Source: RGIG3009 sp964390295 (lineage in GTDB: Bacteria; Bacillota; Clostridia; Oscillospirales; Acutalibacteraceae). Taken from it: a stretch of 27,958 nucleotides of DNA. The stretch is from positions 1-27,958 of the forward strand of contig CAYMHR010000016.1 of assembly GCA_964390295.1 (NCBI GenBank), written 5' to 3'. Made by a program: the position numbers and the translations under genes. The notes below the pieces were generated by a model. It was not told the DNA's origin and ran no database searches. It was given only the letters and a program-made list of their open reading frames with translations. Of this stretch, positions 15,237-23,378 are shown one piece after another (position 1 is the stretch's first letter; each line of letters begins with the position of its first letter).

Positions 15237-16172
15237 ATGCCTTTGGTAAATACGAAAGAGATGTTTCAGAAAGCGTATGAAGGCGGTTACGCCATCGGCG
15301 CGTTCAACGTCAACGACATGGAGATCGTGCAGGGAATTGTGGATGCCTGTAAGGAACTGAATTCCCCCGTGATCCTGCAGGTGTCCGGCTCGGCGCGCAA
15401 GTATGCCCGTCACGCCTACCTGTACAACATGGTGAAGGCGGCGGTGGAGGAGACCGGCTTGCCGATTGCTCTGCACCTGGATCACGGCTCCAGCTTCGAG
15501 CTGTGCAAGGATTGCATCGACGGTGGCTTCACCTCCGTGATGATTGACGGCTCTCATTTGCCCTATGAGGAAAACGTAGAGGTTACGCGCAAGGTGGTAG
15601 AGTACGCTCATGCCCGCGGCGTTACGGTAGAGGGTGAGCTGGGTCAGCTCGCCGGCGTCGAGGATGAGGTCAGCGTAGAATCGGACAAGGCAAACTACAC
15701 GGATCCGGATCAGGTGCAGGATTTTGTGACGCGCACCGGTGTGGATTCGCTGGCGATCGCCATCGGTACCAGCCACGGCGCTTTCAAGTTTAAGCCCGGT
15801 CAAAAGCCCCAGCTTCGCTTTGATATCCTGAAGGAGGTTATGGATCGCCTGCCCGGCTTCCCGATCGTACTGCACGGTGCTTCGTCGGTTATGCCGGAGT
15901 ACGTTGCCATCGTCAACCAGTACGGCGGCCAAATGGCGGATGCCATCGGTATTCCGGAGGATATGCTGCGTGAGGCGGCTTCTCTCGCCGTTTGCAAGAT
16001 CAACGTGGACTCCGACCTGCGCTTGGCGCTGACGGCCGGTATCCGTCGCCACATGGCGGAAAACCCCACGCATTTTGATCCTCGCCAGTATTTGGGCGAA
16101 GGCCGCGATTGCATCACTGCCGTGGTGAAGCACAAGATTCAGAACGTGCTCGGCAGCGCCGGTCGCGCGTAA
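15237..16172 (+). CDS. fba: Class II fructose-bisphosphate aldolase
   Basis: A 311-residue class II (Zn-dependent) aldolase that cleaves fructose 1,6-bisphosphate to dihydroxyacetone phosphate and glyceraldehyde 3-phosphate in glycolysis. Motifs: GAFNVNDME near the start, ALHLDHGSSFE (catalytic Asp and zinc His), VTVEGELGQLAGVED, AIAIGTSHGAFKF, VLHGASS and KINVDSDLRLALT (phosphate-binding C-terminal loop). Length and start (MPLVNTKEMF) match the clostridial short class II form. The ATG has AGGAGG 8 nt upstream and a strong promoter. A hairpin follows, so it is probably monocistronic. Confidence 0.95.
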   Translation: MPLVNTKEMFQKAYEGGYAIGAFNVNDMEIVQGIVDACKELNSPVILQVSGSARKYARHAYLYNMVKAAVEETGLPIALHLDHGSSFELCKDCIDGGFTSVMIDGSHLPYEENVEVTRKVVEYAHARGVTVEGELGQLAGVEDEVSVESDKANYTDPDQVQDFVTRTGVDSLAIAIGTSHGAFKFKPGQKPQLRFDILKEVMDRLPGFPIVLHGASSVMPEYVAIVNQYGGQMADAIGIPEDMLREAASLAVCKINVDSDLRLALTAGIRRHMAENPTHFDPRQYLGEGRDCITAVVKHKIQNVLGSAGRA

Positions 16173-16186
16173 GTTTTGCTTTTTTC

Positions 16187-16218
16187 AAGACCCTGCTGAT
16201 CTCGGTTGGCAGGGTCTT
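16187..16218 (+). terminator. Hairpin after fba
   Basis: A perfect 10-bp stem (AAGACCCTGC at 16187-16196 with its complement at 16209-16218) with a 12-nt loop. The following T-run is weak, so it may terminate only partially before polA. Confidence 0.6.
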
Positions 16219-16248
16219 ACTCTAGCATCGGAAAGGAAGAACGTGCTC

Positions 16249-18777
16249 ATGCCCCTTTTGGTCATTGACGGAAACAGCATTTTGAACCGTGCCTTTTACG
16301 GGATCAAAACCTTGACGACCCACGATGGGACGCCAACCAATGCGTTGGTAGGCTTTTTGAATATTTACCTTCGCCTACTGGAGCAAACGCACGCCGATGC
16401 GGTAGCCGTTGCTTTCGACCGTAAAGCTCCCACGTTTCGCCATAAAATGTACGCGGACTACAAAGCCGGGAGAAAGAGTATGCCGGATGAGCTTGCCCTA
16501 CAGCTTCCGCTGATCAAGGAGCTGTTGACCTATCTGGGATGTGCCGTTCTGGAATTGGACGGCTATGAAGCAGACGATATTTTGGGTACGCTGTCGGCGG
16601 CTTCGGCGCAGGCCGACGTACCTTGCTTCATCGCCACCGGGGATCGCGATTCATTGCAACTGGTTGACGATAAAGTTACGGTTTTGCTGACGGCTACGCG
16701 CATGGGGCAGCCGGAAACGCTGACGTATGATCGTGCCGCGATTTTTGAAAAATACGGTTTTACGCCGGAGCAGTTGATTGATCTGAAAGCACTGATGGGC
16801 GATTCCAGCGACAACATTCCCGGCGTTCCCGGTGTGGGCGAAAAAACGGCGCTGGACCTGCTGCATCGGTTTCACACGCTGGACGGCGTGTACGCACAGC
16901 TCGATTCACCGGATATTCGTGACAGTGTGCGTACCAAGCTGATGGCCGGGCGCGACAGCGCGTATTTGAGCCGCAAGTTGGGGGAGATTTGTCGAACCGT
17001 ACCGCTGGCCGCTATCGAGCCGACGGCGTATCGGTTGCGTGAGACGCAACGACACGAGCTGGCACAATTGATGACACGGTTGGAAATGTTTAAGCTGTTG
17101 GATCGTTTGGGGATTGCTCCCGAAACAGTCGCTCCGGCTACGACTTCCGAAACGGTGCTGATCGCGGCGAATCCCGATGCCGTGTTGGCGGCTTCCACGG
17201 TGGATATTTGGCTGTCGGAAGAAACGGTATGGCTGGCATCGAACGGCAAGAGCGCCTCGCTTTCGGTGGATGATCCACGCTTTTTGCGGTTGCTGGCCGA
17301 TGCCACCGTTTCCAAGCGCGTGACGGACACCAAGGCGTTGGCGGCGATCACGTTGCGCCGGAACGTGACTCCGGTACAAATCACAATGGATACCCAATTG
17401 GCGGCGTATTTGCTGGACCCGTTGGCCTCTGACTATGAGCCGGTGCGGCTGGCACAGCGATACGGCGTGGTTGCCTCAACCGGGGATCAGCCGGAGGAGC
17501 TGCGTGTTTTGTCGTCGTTGGCCGACGTGCTGGAAGCTGAGCTGGAAAAAGCGGATCAGCTGTCGTTACTGCAGGAGATGGAAATTCCGCTGGCGGTGGT
17601 GCTGGCGGATATGGAACGCATCGGTTTTGCAGTCGATCGTGCGGGGCTTCAGCAATTCGGCGCTTCGCTGGAGGCGCACATTCACGAATTAACTGCTGCG
17701 ATCGCGGAAACGGTGGGGTATACCTTTAATCTTAACTCACCCAAGCAGCTTGCCAAAGCGTTGTTTGAAGATTTGGGGTTGCCTGCCAAAAAGAAGACGA
17801 AGTCCGGCTATTCTACCAATGCCGAGGTGTTGGAGAGCTTACGAAACGTTCATCCCGTGGTGGATATGATTTTGAACTATCGTACCTTGTCCAAGCTGAA
17901 ATCCACCTATTGTGACGGGTTGGAAAAAGAGATAGGGCCGGATGGCCGGATTCACACCAGCTTCAACCAAACGGAAACGCGTACCGGCCGTATTTCTTCA
18001 GCGGAGCCTAACCTGCAAAATATCCCGGTGCGGCAGGAATTGGGCCGGGAGCTGCGCCGCTTTTTCCACGCCCGCGATGGAGCGGTGCTGTGCGATGCGG
18101 ATTATTCGCAGATTGAATTGCGTGTGTTAGCGGCGTTGTCGGGGGATGAGACGATGGTCAACGCCTTTAACAACGAAGAAGATATTCACCGTATTACGGC
18201 GGCACAGGTATTCAACGTTCCCGAAAAATTGGTTACGCCGTTGATGCGCTCGCAGGCCAAGGCGGTCAATTTCGGCATTGTTTACGGCATCGGTGCCCAC
18301 TCGCTTTCGGAGGATATTCATGTCAGCTACGGTGAGGCCAAGCGATATATTGAGCAGTATTTGGCGCGTTACAGTGCCGTGGCAGGCTATATGGACGGCT
18401 TGATCGAAGCCGCCAATGAAACCGGCTATGCGGAAACGTTGTTCGGTCGCCGCCGTCCATTGCCGGAGCTGAAGGTTTCCAATCACGCGACGCGCTCGTT
18501 TGGCGAGCGTGTGGCGCGTAATATGCCGATTCAAGGCACGGCGGCGGACATTATTAAAGTGGCGATGATTCGCGTGCACGATCGCTTGCGGCGTGAAAAG
18601 CTGGATGCGCGACTGATTCTTCAGGTGCACGACGAGCTGATCGTGGAGGCGGCCGAGCAAGACGCTCCCGCCGCGGCACGTGTTTTGAAAGAGGAAATGG
18701 AAGCCGCCGTTTCATTGTCGGTGCGCTTGCGCGCCGATGTTCAGACCGGAAAAACCTGGTACGACGCAAAGCAATAA
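16249..18777 (+). CDS. polA: DNA polymerase I
   Basis: An 842-residue family A polymerase for Okazaki fragment processing and repair synthesis. The N-terminal 5'-3' nuclease domain (1-290) has LVIDGNS, AFDRKAPTFRHKMYADYK, ELDGYEADDILGT, GDRDSLQLV and MGDSSDNIPGVPGVGEKTA. The middle exonuclease-like region (about 300-460) lacks the DxE proofreading motif; the equivalent position reads STVDIWLSEETVWL. Polymerase motifs are complete: motif A DYSQIELR (618-625), motif B RSQAKAVNFGIVYG (667-680) and motif C QVHDE (792-796). It therefore probably has no 3'-5' proofreading, as in several Firmicute and Thermus enzymes. A GTG at 16243 is an alternative start, but AAGGAAG is better spaced for the ATG at 16249. 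Confidence 0.96.
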   Translation: MPLLVIDGNSILNRAFYGIKTLTTHDGTPTNALVGFLNIYLRLLEQTHADAVAVAFDRKAPTFRHKMYADYKAGRKSMPDELALQLPLIKELLTYLGCAVLELDGYEADDILGTLSAASAQADVPCFIATGDRDSLQLVDDKVTVLLTATRMGQPETLTYDRAAIFEKYGFTPEQLIDLKALMGDSSDNIPGVPGVGEKTALDLLHRFHTLDGVYAQLDSPDIRDSVRTKLMAGRDSAYLSRKLGEICRTVPLAAIEPTAYRLRETQRHELAQLMTRLEMFKLLDRLGIAPETVAPATTSETVLIAANPDAVLAASTVDIWLSEETVWLASNGKSASLSVDDPRFLRLLADATVSKRVTDTKALAAITLRRNVTPVQITMDTQLAAYLLDPLASDYEPVRLAQRYGVVASTGDQPEELRVLSSLADVLEAELEKADQLSLLQEMEIPLAVVLADMERIGFAVDRAGLQQFGASLEAHIHELTAAIAETVGYTFNLNSPKQLAKALFEDLGLPAKKKTKSGYSTNAEVLESLRNVHPVVDMILNYRTLSKLKSTYCDGLEKEIGPDGRIHTSFNQTETRTGRISSAEPNLQNIPVRQELGRELRRFFHARDGAVLCDADYSQIELRVLAALSGDETMVNAFNNEEDIHRITAAQVFNVPEKLVTPLMRSQAKAVNFGIVYGIGAHSLSEDIHVSYGEAKRYIEQYLARYSAVAGYMDGLIEAANETGYAETLFGRRRPLPELKVSNHATRSFGERVARNMPIQGTAADIIKVAMIRVHDRLRREKLDARLILQVHDELIVEAAEQDAPAAARVLKEEMEAAVSLSVRLRADVQTGKTWYDAKQ

Positions 18778-18799
18778 GAGCTTTTTTGTCAAAACCTCT

Positions 18800-18827
18800 T
18801 TGCATCGTGCGAATTTTGTGGTACACT
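18800..18827 (+). promoter_or_regulatory. Promoter for tsaE-tsaB
   Basis: TTGCAT (18800-18805) and an extended -10 TGGTACACT (TACACT at 18822-18827) are spaced 16 nt apart in the gap after polA. Confidence 0.5.
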
Positions 18828-18855
18828 GTAAGAAATGCAAGAAAGGAGCCTGCCG

Positions 18856-19278
18856 ATGTCTCGGTTCATTACTCACAGCGTCAGCGAAACCGAAGCGCTC
18901 GGTCGTCGCTTGGCGGAGCAGTGCCGCGCCGGCACGGTAGTGGCGTTTTTCGGTGGGCTTGGCATGGGAAAAACGGCGTTTGTCCGCGGCATGGCACAAG
19001 TGCTTTCGCCGAGAGCCGAGGTCTCCAGCCCCACCTTTTCCTTGGTCAATGATTACGGCGGCTCGCCGTCGTTGGTGCATTTCGATATGTACCGCGTGAC
19101 CGGCTGGGAAGATTTGGATACGACCGGTTACTTTGAATATTTGGATGCCGGTGCCGTGCTCGCCGTGGAGTGGAGTGAAAATATTGAAGCGGCCTTGCCG
19201 GCAGAAGCCGTTCACGTTACCTTCGAACGGTTGTCCGATACCGAACGTGTGATTACGATTGAGGGGTGTTCTCTTTGA
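18856..19278 (+). CDS. tsaE: tRNA threonylcarbamoyladenosine biosynthesis ATPase TsaE
   Basis: A 140-residue P-loop protein. Walker A is GGLGMGKT (33-40); family motifs are VSSPTFSLVNDY, VHFDMYRVTGWEDLD and AVEWSENI. TsaE is the ATPase that works with TsaB and TsaD to form the t6A modification on tRNAs reading ANN codons. The ATG at 18856 follows AAAGGAG; the in-frame start at 18835 precedes the ribosome site. The stop overlaps the start of tsaB, giving the usual tsaE-tsaB pair. No tsaD is in this window. Confidence 0.94.
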   Translation: MSRFITHSVSETEALGRRLAEQCRAGTVVAFFGGLGMGKTAFVRGMAQVLSPRAEVSSPTFSLVNDYGGSPSLVHFDMYRVTGWEDLDTTGYFEYLDAGAVLAVEWSENIEAALPAEAVHVTFERLSDTERVITIEGCSL

Positions 19279-20009
19279 AGCCGTTACCACCATCTTACAC
19301 CTTGCTTGCGGTGGAATCTTCAGCCGGCCCCGCTTCCTGTGCATTGCTTCGCGTTGATGACGGCAAGGAGACCCTGCTGTGCTCGGCAACGGTGAATACG
19401 CGTCTGACGCACAGCCAAACCCTGATGCCGATGATCGAGGATAGCCTGCGCAACGCCGGTATTTCACTGGAAAACGTTGATGCGCTGGCGGTGGCGGTGG
19501 GTCCGGGTTCGTTTACCGGAGTGCGGATCGGTGTTGCTGCTGTTAAGGGGCTGGCATTTCCGGGTGATCTTCCCTGTGTGCCGGTTTCTACGTTGGAGGG
19601 GATGGCGCGTCGCTTGGAAGGTTTGCCGATGACCGTCGATATTTTAACGGCAATGGATGCCCGTTGTCGTCAAGTATACACGGCGCTGTTTTCGCTGAAG
19701 GATGGGATTCTTACACGGAAAACGCCGGATGAAGCGATTACTCTGGAGGAGTTGTCGCAGCGATTGTCTGCCGAGCGAAATCCCACCGTGGTGGTTGGTG
19801 ACGGGGCGGCCTTATGCTGTGCCGAAATGCCATGGTTGCGGTTGGCTCCCGTTGATTTGCGCGATCAAGCGGCTGTCGGTGTGGCACGTGCGGCGGTTGT
19901 ACAACTGGCCGCAGGCGAAGCTGTGTCCGGCGACGTGCTGTTGCCGACGTATTTGCGGTTGCCACAAGCGGAGCGGGAATTGCGTCGCCGCCAGGCAGAA
20001 AAGAACTAA
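19275..20009 (+). CDS. tsaB: tRNA threonylcarbamoyladenosine biosynthesis protein TsaB
   Basis: A 244-residue member of the ASKHA fold, the non-catalytic partner that stabilises TsaD. Motifs: LLAVESSAGPASCALL at the N-terminus, HSQTLMPMIEDSL, and AVAVGPGSFTGVRIGVAAVKGLA, diagnostic of TsaB. MDARCRQVYTALF is also typical. The start is probably the TTG at 19275, which overlaps the tsaE TGA and follows GAGGGG; a GTG at 19266 is the alternative. The product ends in a basic tail (ERELRRRQAEKN). Confidence 0.93.
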   Translation: MKPLPPSYTLLAVESSAGPASCALLRVDDGKETLLCSATVNTRLTHSQTLMPMIEDSLRNAGISLENVDALAVAVGPGSFTGVRIGVAAVKGLAFPGDLPCVPVSTLEGMARRLEGLPMTVDILTAMDARCRQVYTALFSLKDGILTRKTPDEAITLEELSQRLSAERNPTVVVGDGAALCCAEMPWLRLAPVDLRDQAAVGVARAAVVQLAAGEAVSGDVLLPTYLRLPQAERELRRRQAEKN

Positions 20010-20058
20010 GGTTGTTATCCGCGTTCAGCGCGGTATGAAAAATTGGGAGGTTGATTTT

Positions 20059-20688
20059 ATGTCTAAGCCATTCATTGCCGATCATCCGTTGATTCAACAC
20101 AAGGTCACCATTTTGCGCGACAAGCAAACCAGCTCCAAACAGTTTCGGGAGCTGATTCGGGAAATCACCCAGCTGATGGTGTATGAAGCTACGCGGGATT
20201 TGCCGCTGTGCGATACCGAAGTGGAAACGCCGATGGCGGTTACGACGGGCAAAAAGATTGCCGGTCGCAAGCTGGCGTTCGTTCCGATTCTGCGTGCCGG
20301 CTTGGGCATGGTTGACGGCGCGGTAGAGTTGGTTCCGTCGGCGCGCGTTGGTCATATCGGCCTGTATCGCGACGAAACGACCTTTAAGCCGGTGGAATAC
20401 TATTGCAAGCTTCCCGGCGATATTCAGGAACGCGAAGTGATCGTTTTAGACCCGATGCTGGCGACCGGCGGCTCCGCCGTGGACGCGATCAGTCAGATTA
20501 AGCTGCGCGGTCCCAAAAATATTAAGTTTATGTGCATCATTGCCGCACCGGAGGGACTCAAGGCTTTGAGCGAAGCGCACCCCGACGTTCAGATTTATTG
20601 TGCAGCGCTGGACGATCACCTGAACGACAAATGCTATATCGTTCCCGGCTTGGGTGATGCCGGTGACCGTATTTTCGGTACGAAATAA
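20059..20688 (+). CDS. upp: Uracil phosphoribosyltransferase
   Basis: A 209-residue pyrimidine salvage enzyme converting uracil and PRPP to UMP. Motifs: HPLIQHKVTILRDKQTSSKQFREL at the N-terminus, KLAFVPILRAGLGMVDG, VGHIGLYRDETTFKPVEYYCKLP, the PRPP loop VIVLDPMLATGGSA, and the C-terminal PGLGDAGDRIFGTK with the uracil-binding segment. Length is typical. The ATG at 20059 has GGGAGG 8 nt upstream, and the longer open frame from 19702 is a shadow of tsaB. A terminator follows; the gene may be cotranscribed with tsaE-tsaB, as only 49 nt separate them. Confidence 0.96.
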   Translation: MSKPFIADHPLIQHKVTILRDKQTSSKQFRELIREITQLMVYEATRDLPLCDTEVETPMAVTTGKKIAGRKLAFVPILRAGLGMVDGAVELVPSARVGHIGLYRDETTFKPVEYYCKLPGDIQEREVIVLDPMLATGGSAVDAISQIKLRGPKNIKFMCIIAAPEGLKALSEAHPDVQIYCAALDDHLNDKCYIVPGLGDAGDRIFGTK

Positions 20689-20691
20689 AAG

Positions 20692-20730
20692 AAAAGCCGC
20701 TTTTCCGTCGATCGGAAGAGCGGCTTTTTT
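20692..20730 (+). terminator. Intrinsic terminator after upp
   Basis: A stem of up to 16 bp (20692-20707 with 20713-20728, one G-T wobble) with a TCGAT loop and a terminal T-run through 20730. Confidence 0.9.
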
Positions 20731-20736
20731 GAAAAT

Positions 20737-20765
20737 TTGACATTTTCTTAAAAATGCGGTACAAT
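20737..20765 (+). promoter_or_regulatory. Promoter for rpe
   Basis: A perfect TTGACA (20737-20742) and TACAAT (20760-20765) with 17 nt spacing, immediately after the upp terminator and 36 nt before the rpe ATG. Confidence 0.85.
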
Positions 20766-20801
20766 ACCACCGACTTCTGTTTTTGAAAAAGAGGGATTGC
20801 C

Positions 20802-21446
20802 ATGCAGGTTTCACCATCGATTTTAACATGTGATTTTTCTCATTTGGCTGAGGAGCTTTCCTTTGTGGAAGCGACCGGTGCTGATATGGTACATCTGGAC
20901 GTCATGGACGGCGTTTTTGTTCCGAACTTGAGCTTTGGGCCGCCGGTGATTGCACGGCTTCGCCCGTTGACCTCAATGTTTTTCGACGTTCACCTGATGA
21001 TGGAGTATCCGGGCCGCTTGATTGAAGCGTTTGCTAAGGTAGGCGCGGATCTGATCAACTTTCACGTGGAAAGTGCGGCACCGATTGCGGACACGCTGCA
21101 AAAAATCCACGCTTTGGGTAAGCAGGCGGCTTTGACGATCAAGCCGAAAACGCCGGCTGAATCCGTGTTCCCGTATTTGGATCAGTTGGATATGGTGCTG
21201 GTCATGACGGTGGAGCCGGGCTTTGGCGGCCAAAAGTTTATGGCGGATATGATGCCCAAGGTCCAAGCTCTGCGTGAGGAAATCGATCGCCGTGGTCTGT
21301 CGGTACGGATCGAGGTTGACGGTGGTGTGGCTTCCGCGACGGCACCGGTGGCGGCGTCGGCCGGTGCCGATATTGCCGTGGTGGGCAGCGCACTTTTTAA
21401 TGCGCCGGATCCGGCGGCGTTGGTTCAGGAAATCCACGCACTGTAA
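20802..21446 (+). CDS. rpe: Ribulose-phosphate 3-epimerase
   Basis: A 214-residue TIM-barrel enzyme interconverting ribulose 5-phosphate and xylulose 5-phosphate in the pentose phosphate pathway. Motifs: SPSILTCDFSHLAEEL at the start, MVHLDVMDGVFVPNLSFGP, FDVHLMMEYPGR, MTVEPGFGGQKFM and IEVDGGVASATAP, with the metal and phosphate-binding residues in place. The ATG at 20802 follows AGAGGGA. Its last 50 nt overlap the 3' end of the convergent MecA-like gene. Confidence 0.96.
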   Translation: MQVSPSILTCDFSHLAEELSFVEATGADMVHLDVMDGVFVPNLSFGPPVIARLRPLTSMFFDVHLMMEYPGRLIEAFAKVGADLINFHVESAAPIADTLQKIHALGKQAALTIKPKTPAESVFPYLDQLDMVLVMTVEPGFGGQKFMADMMPKVQALREEIDRRGLSVRIEVDGGVASATAPVAASAGADIAVVGSALFNAPDPAALVQEIHAL

Positions 21447-21981
21447 GTAGCTGTTGCAGAGCGTTTCCAATTGCCAATGCGTGGCCGTGTTCTTCGGTAT
21501 AGGCGGCAACAACGGCGCTGTCGGCTACCGGGTCGGCAAACTCCGAAAGCACCCGGTGGCAGGAAACGTTCAGCGGTACGTCAGTATACAGTATCAAGCG
21601 GTATTCCCGTTTCCACGCAAACAGTGAGGCGGTTGGCAGGCTGGTGGGGAAGGCATCAGACAGACTTTTCCCAAGATGCAGCAGGTCGTTGGCATTGTGT
21701 ACCGTGTATATGGTTGGTGATAGGGAGCCGGACGGTAGTGACCGATTCCCCGGTGTCAGTAAAAGCAGACAGCCGCTTCCCAGCGATACAATCTCTACTG
21801 TCAGTTTGCCATCACGGCGGAATCCATACCGCTGTTCGGCGATTTTCAGTAGCTTGACGATCGTGCGGCGCGTGGCCGGGTCGTGGGTATCGATTGCCGC
21901 CGGGGTCAGTCCCCAGCGTTGCAGATCGGTTGGAGTCATCCATATTTTCAGGCATCCGCCGGGGAGCGGTTCCATTTTCAT
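21397..21981 (-). CDS. mecA: MecA-like ClpC adaptor protein
   Basis: A 194-residue protein with a MecA-like layout. The N-terminal domain is CLKIWMTPTDLQRWGL, then DPATRRTIVKLLKIAEQRYGF and GKLTVEIVSLGSGCLLLLTP. A Ser/Pro-rich linker follows, then a C-terminal domain ending in an alternating hydrophobic stretch (YRLILYTD, AYTEEHGHALAIGNALQQLL). MecA proteins deliver substrates to the ClpC protease and act in competence or biofilm control in Firmicutes. The ATG at 21981 has AGGAGG 7 nt upstream; the longer frame from 22041 is rejected. The assignment rests on pattern and is less certain than for neighbouring housekeeping genes. Confidence 0.7.
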   Translation of the reverse strand: MKMEPLPGGCLKIWMTPTDLQRWGLTPAAIDTHDPATRRTIVKLLKIAEQRYGFRRDGKLTVEIVSLGSGCLLLLTPGNRSLPSGSLSPTIYTVHNANDLLHLGKSLSDAFPTSLPTASLFAWKREYRLILYTDVPLNVSCHRVLSEFADPVADSAVVAAYTEEHGHALAIGNALQQLLTVRGFPEPTPPDPAH

Positions 21982-22012
21982 CGGTATTCCTCCTATGGGT
22001 GCTTTTATTATT

Positions 22013-22041
22013 ATCATATTATGAGTACAGGCTGTTGGCAA
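22013..22041 (-). promoter_or_regulatory. Promoter for the MecA-like gene
   Basis: On the minus strand, TTGCCA (22041-22036) and TATGAT (22018-22013) with 17 nt spacing. The divergent Rnf cluster 2 must also be transcribed from this 104-nt gap, but I found no convincing plus-strand promoter there. Confidence 0.5.
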
Positions 22042-22085
22042 GGAGTAAATTCTGGCAAATCAACGGCGAAAGGACGGTGCTTCGG

Positions 22086-23378
22086 ATGCGCTTTGGCAAA
22101 GGCGTGAAGTTACTATTCCATAAGGAACCGGCGATCGATCGCCCTACGGCAGAATGGTCGGATATTGCACAGATTGTGCTTCCCTACACCTATTTTACCG
22201 GAGCCGACGTGCATCCGGCGGTTTTTTTGTACGATACCGTGCGACATGGAACGCCGTTGTCTACGTCTGAAAGCAACTCGCAAGCGCCGGTGCTTTCCAG
22301 CGTGACCGGTGTGGTCAGCGGTAATCGTGAAGTGGTCCATCCATTGTACGGTACGCTCAACTGTGCGGTCATCGACCGCATTTCCACGGATTCGGAACCG
22401 CAGGTGCTGGTTCCGACGGTCGGTGAGATCAGCCGCGATGAGATTTATGCGGCGGCCGAAGAGGCTCATATTATCGACGAGCTGGACGGTGTGCCGCTGG
22501 TGCTGAAATTGCACGAGTGGTATGAAGCCGGATGCGATTATTTAGTGGCAGACGGCGTACAGATACAGCCGTATGAATCCAGTGCCTGGGCCGTTTTGAG
22601 AGATTACGGAGAGCAGGTCGCAGAAGGTTTGTCGTTGGCGGCGCGTGCCGCCGGAACAACGCGCTATCATATTGCCGTTTGCCTTTCGGGGCAACGGCGT
22701 CGTTCGATGGCGTTACGAATCGGTCGACGGCGCTTGTATCAAACTGATTCGTACTATCCGCCGGTTGAACCGGTTCGCCGTTCCGTGCGGCCGCATGCAC
22801 ATGCCGTTTCCTTCGATGCGCGGGTCATGCGGATTGGCGTGCAGGCGTGTTTGGCGTTGTATCGCGCCGTATACTTTCATCAATCGCACGACCGCGGTAC
22901 CCTGACCGTGGCGGGCAACGCTGTGCGTGAGCCGCAAAACGTAACGGTTCCGTTCGGAACGACAGTGCAGGAGGTATTGACCCGTTGCGGCTTGGTCGAA
23001 GACCCGACGTATTTAATCTTGGGTGAGATCATGACAGGCACGGCGGCCTCCACACAAGATATTCCGATTCTTCCGGGCATGACGTGCCTGCTGGCGTTAA
23101 AAGCCGATGCTATACGTACAGTGCAGCCGCGTACCTGTATCGGCTGCGGCCGTTGTGCCTCGGTTTGTCACGCCGGTTTGCTTCCGTTTGAAATCGTGCG
23201 CCGTTTTCGTAATATGCATTACGAGCGGTTGAACACGTTGGAGGTTTCGCAGTGCGACCATTGCGGTGCCTGCTCATACGTTTGTCCCTGCGGAATTGAT
23301 TTGACCGCGACTATTGCGGAAGCAAGCAATGTGGACAGCGCAATTTTGCTGGAATTGGAGGAGGATGCCGATGCTTAA
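22086..23378 (+). CDS. Degenerate RnfC-like 4Fe-4S protein (cluster 2)
   Basis: A 430-residue protein colinear with RnfC but altered in the nucleotide-binding half. The N-terminus (MRFGKGVKL), the SLBB-like segment (GTLTVAGNAVREPQNVTVPFG, about 271-291) and the C-terminal dicluster region are recognisable. Where canonical RnfC has GLGGAGFPT and NACECEP, this one reads DELDGVPLVL (131-140) and LVADGVQIQPYESS (153-166), so FMN and NADH binding is probably lost. Both 4Fe-4S motifs remain: C351, C354, C357, C361 (followed by His rather than Pro) and C390, C393, C396, C400. It may act as an Fe-S electron adaptor. The ATG at 22086 is chosen; a GTG at 22077 is an alternative. It overlaps the next gene by 8 nt. 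Confidence 0.82.
   Translation: MRFGKGVKLLFHKEPAIDRPTAEWSDIAQIVLPYTYFTGADVHPAVFLYDTVRHGTPLSTSESNSQAPVLSSVTGVVSGNREVVHPLYGTLNCAVIDRISTDSEPQVLVPTVGEISRDEIYAAAEEAHIIDELDGVPLVLKLHEWYEAGCDYLVADGVQIQPYESSAWAVLRDYGEQVAEGLSLAARAAGTTRYHIAVCLSGQRRRSMALRIGRRRLYQTDSYYPPVEPVRRSVRPHAHAVSFDARVMRIGVQACLALYRAVYFHQSHDRGTLTVAGNAVREPQNVTVPFGTTVQEVLTRCGLVEDPTYLILGEIMTGTAASTQDIPILPGMTCLLALKADAIRTVQPRTCIGCGRCASVCHAGLLPFEIVRRFRNMHYERLNTLEVSQCDHCGACSYVCPCGIDLTATIAEASNVDSAILLELEEDADA

Noticed and set aside
15054..16133. Long open frame (359 codons) antisense to fba
   Set aside because: Shadow of a strongly conserved gene with biased codons; no ribosome site and low-complexity-like composition.
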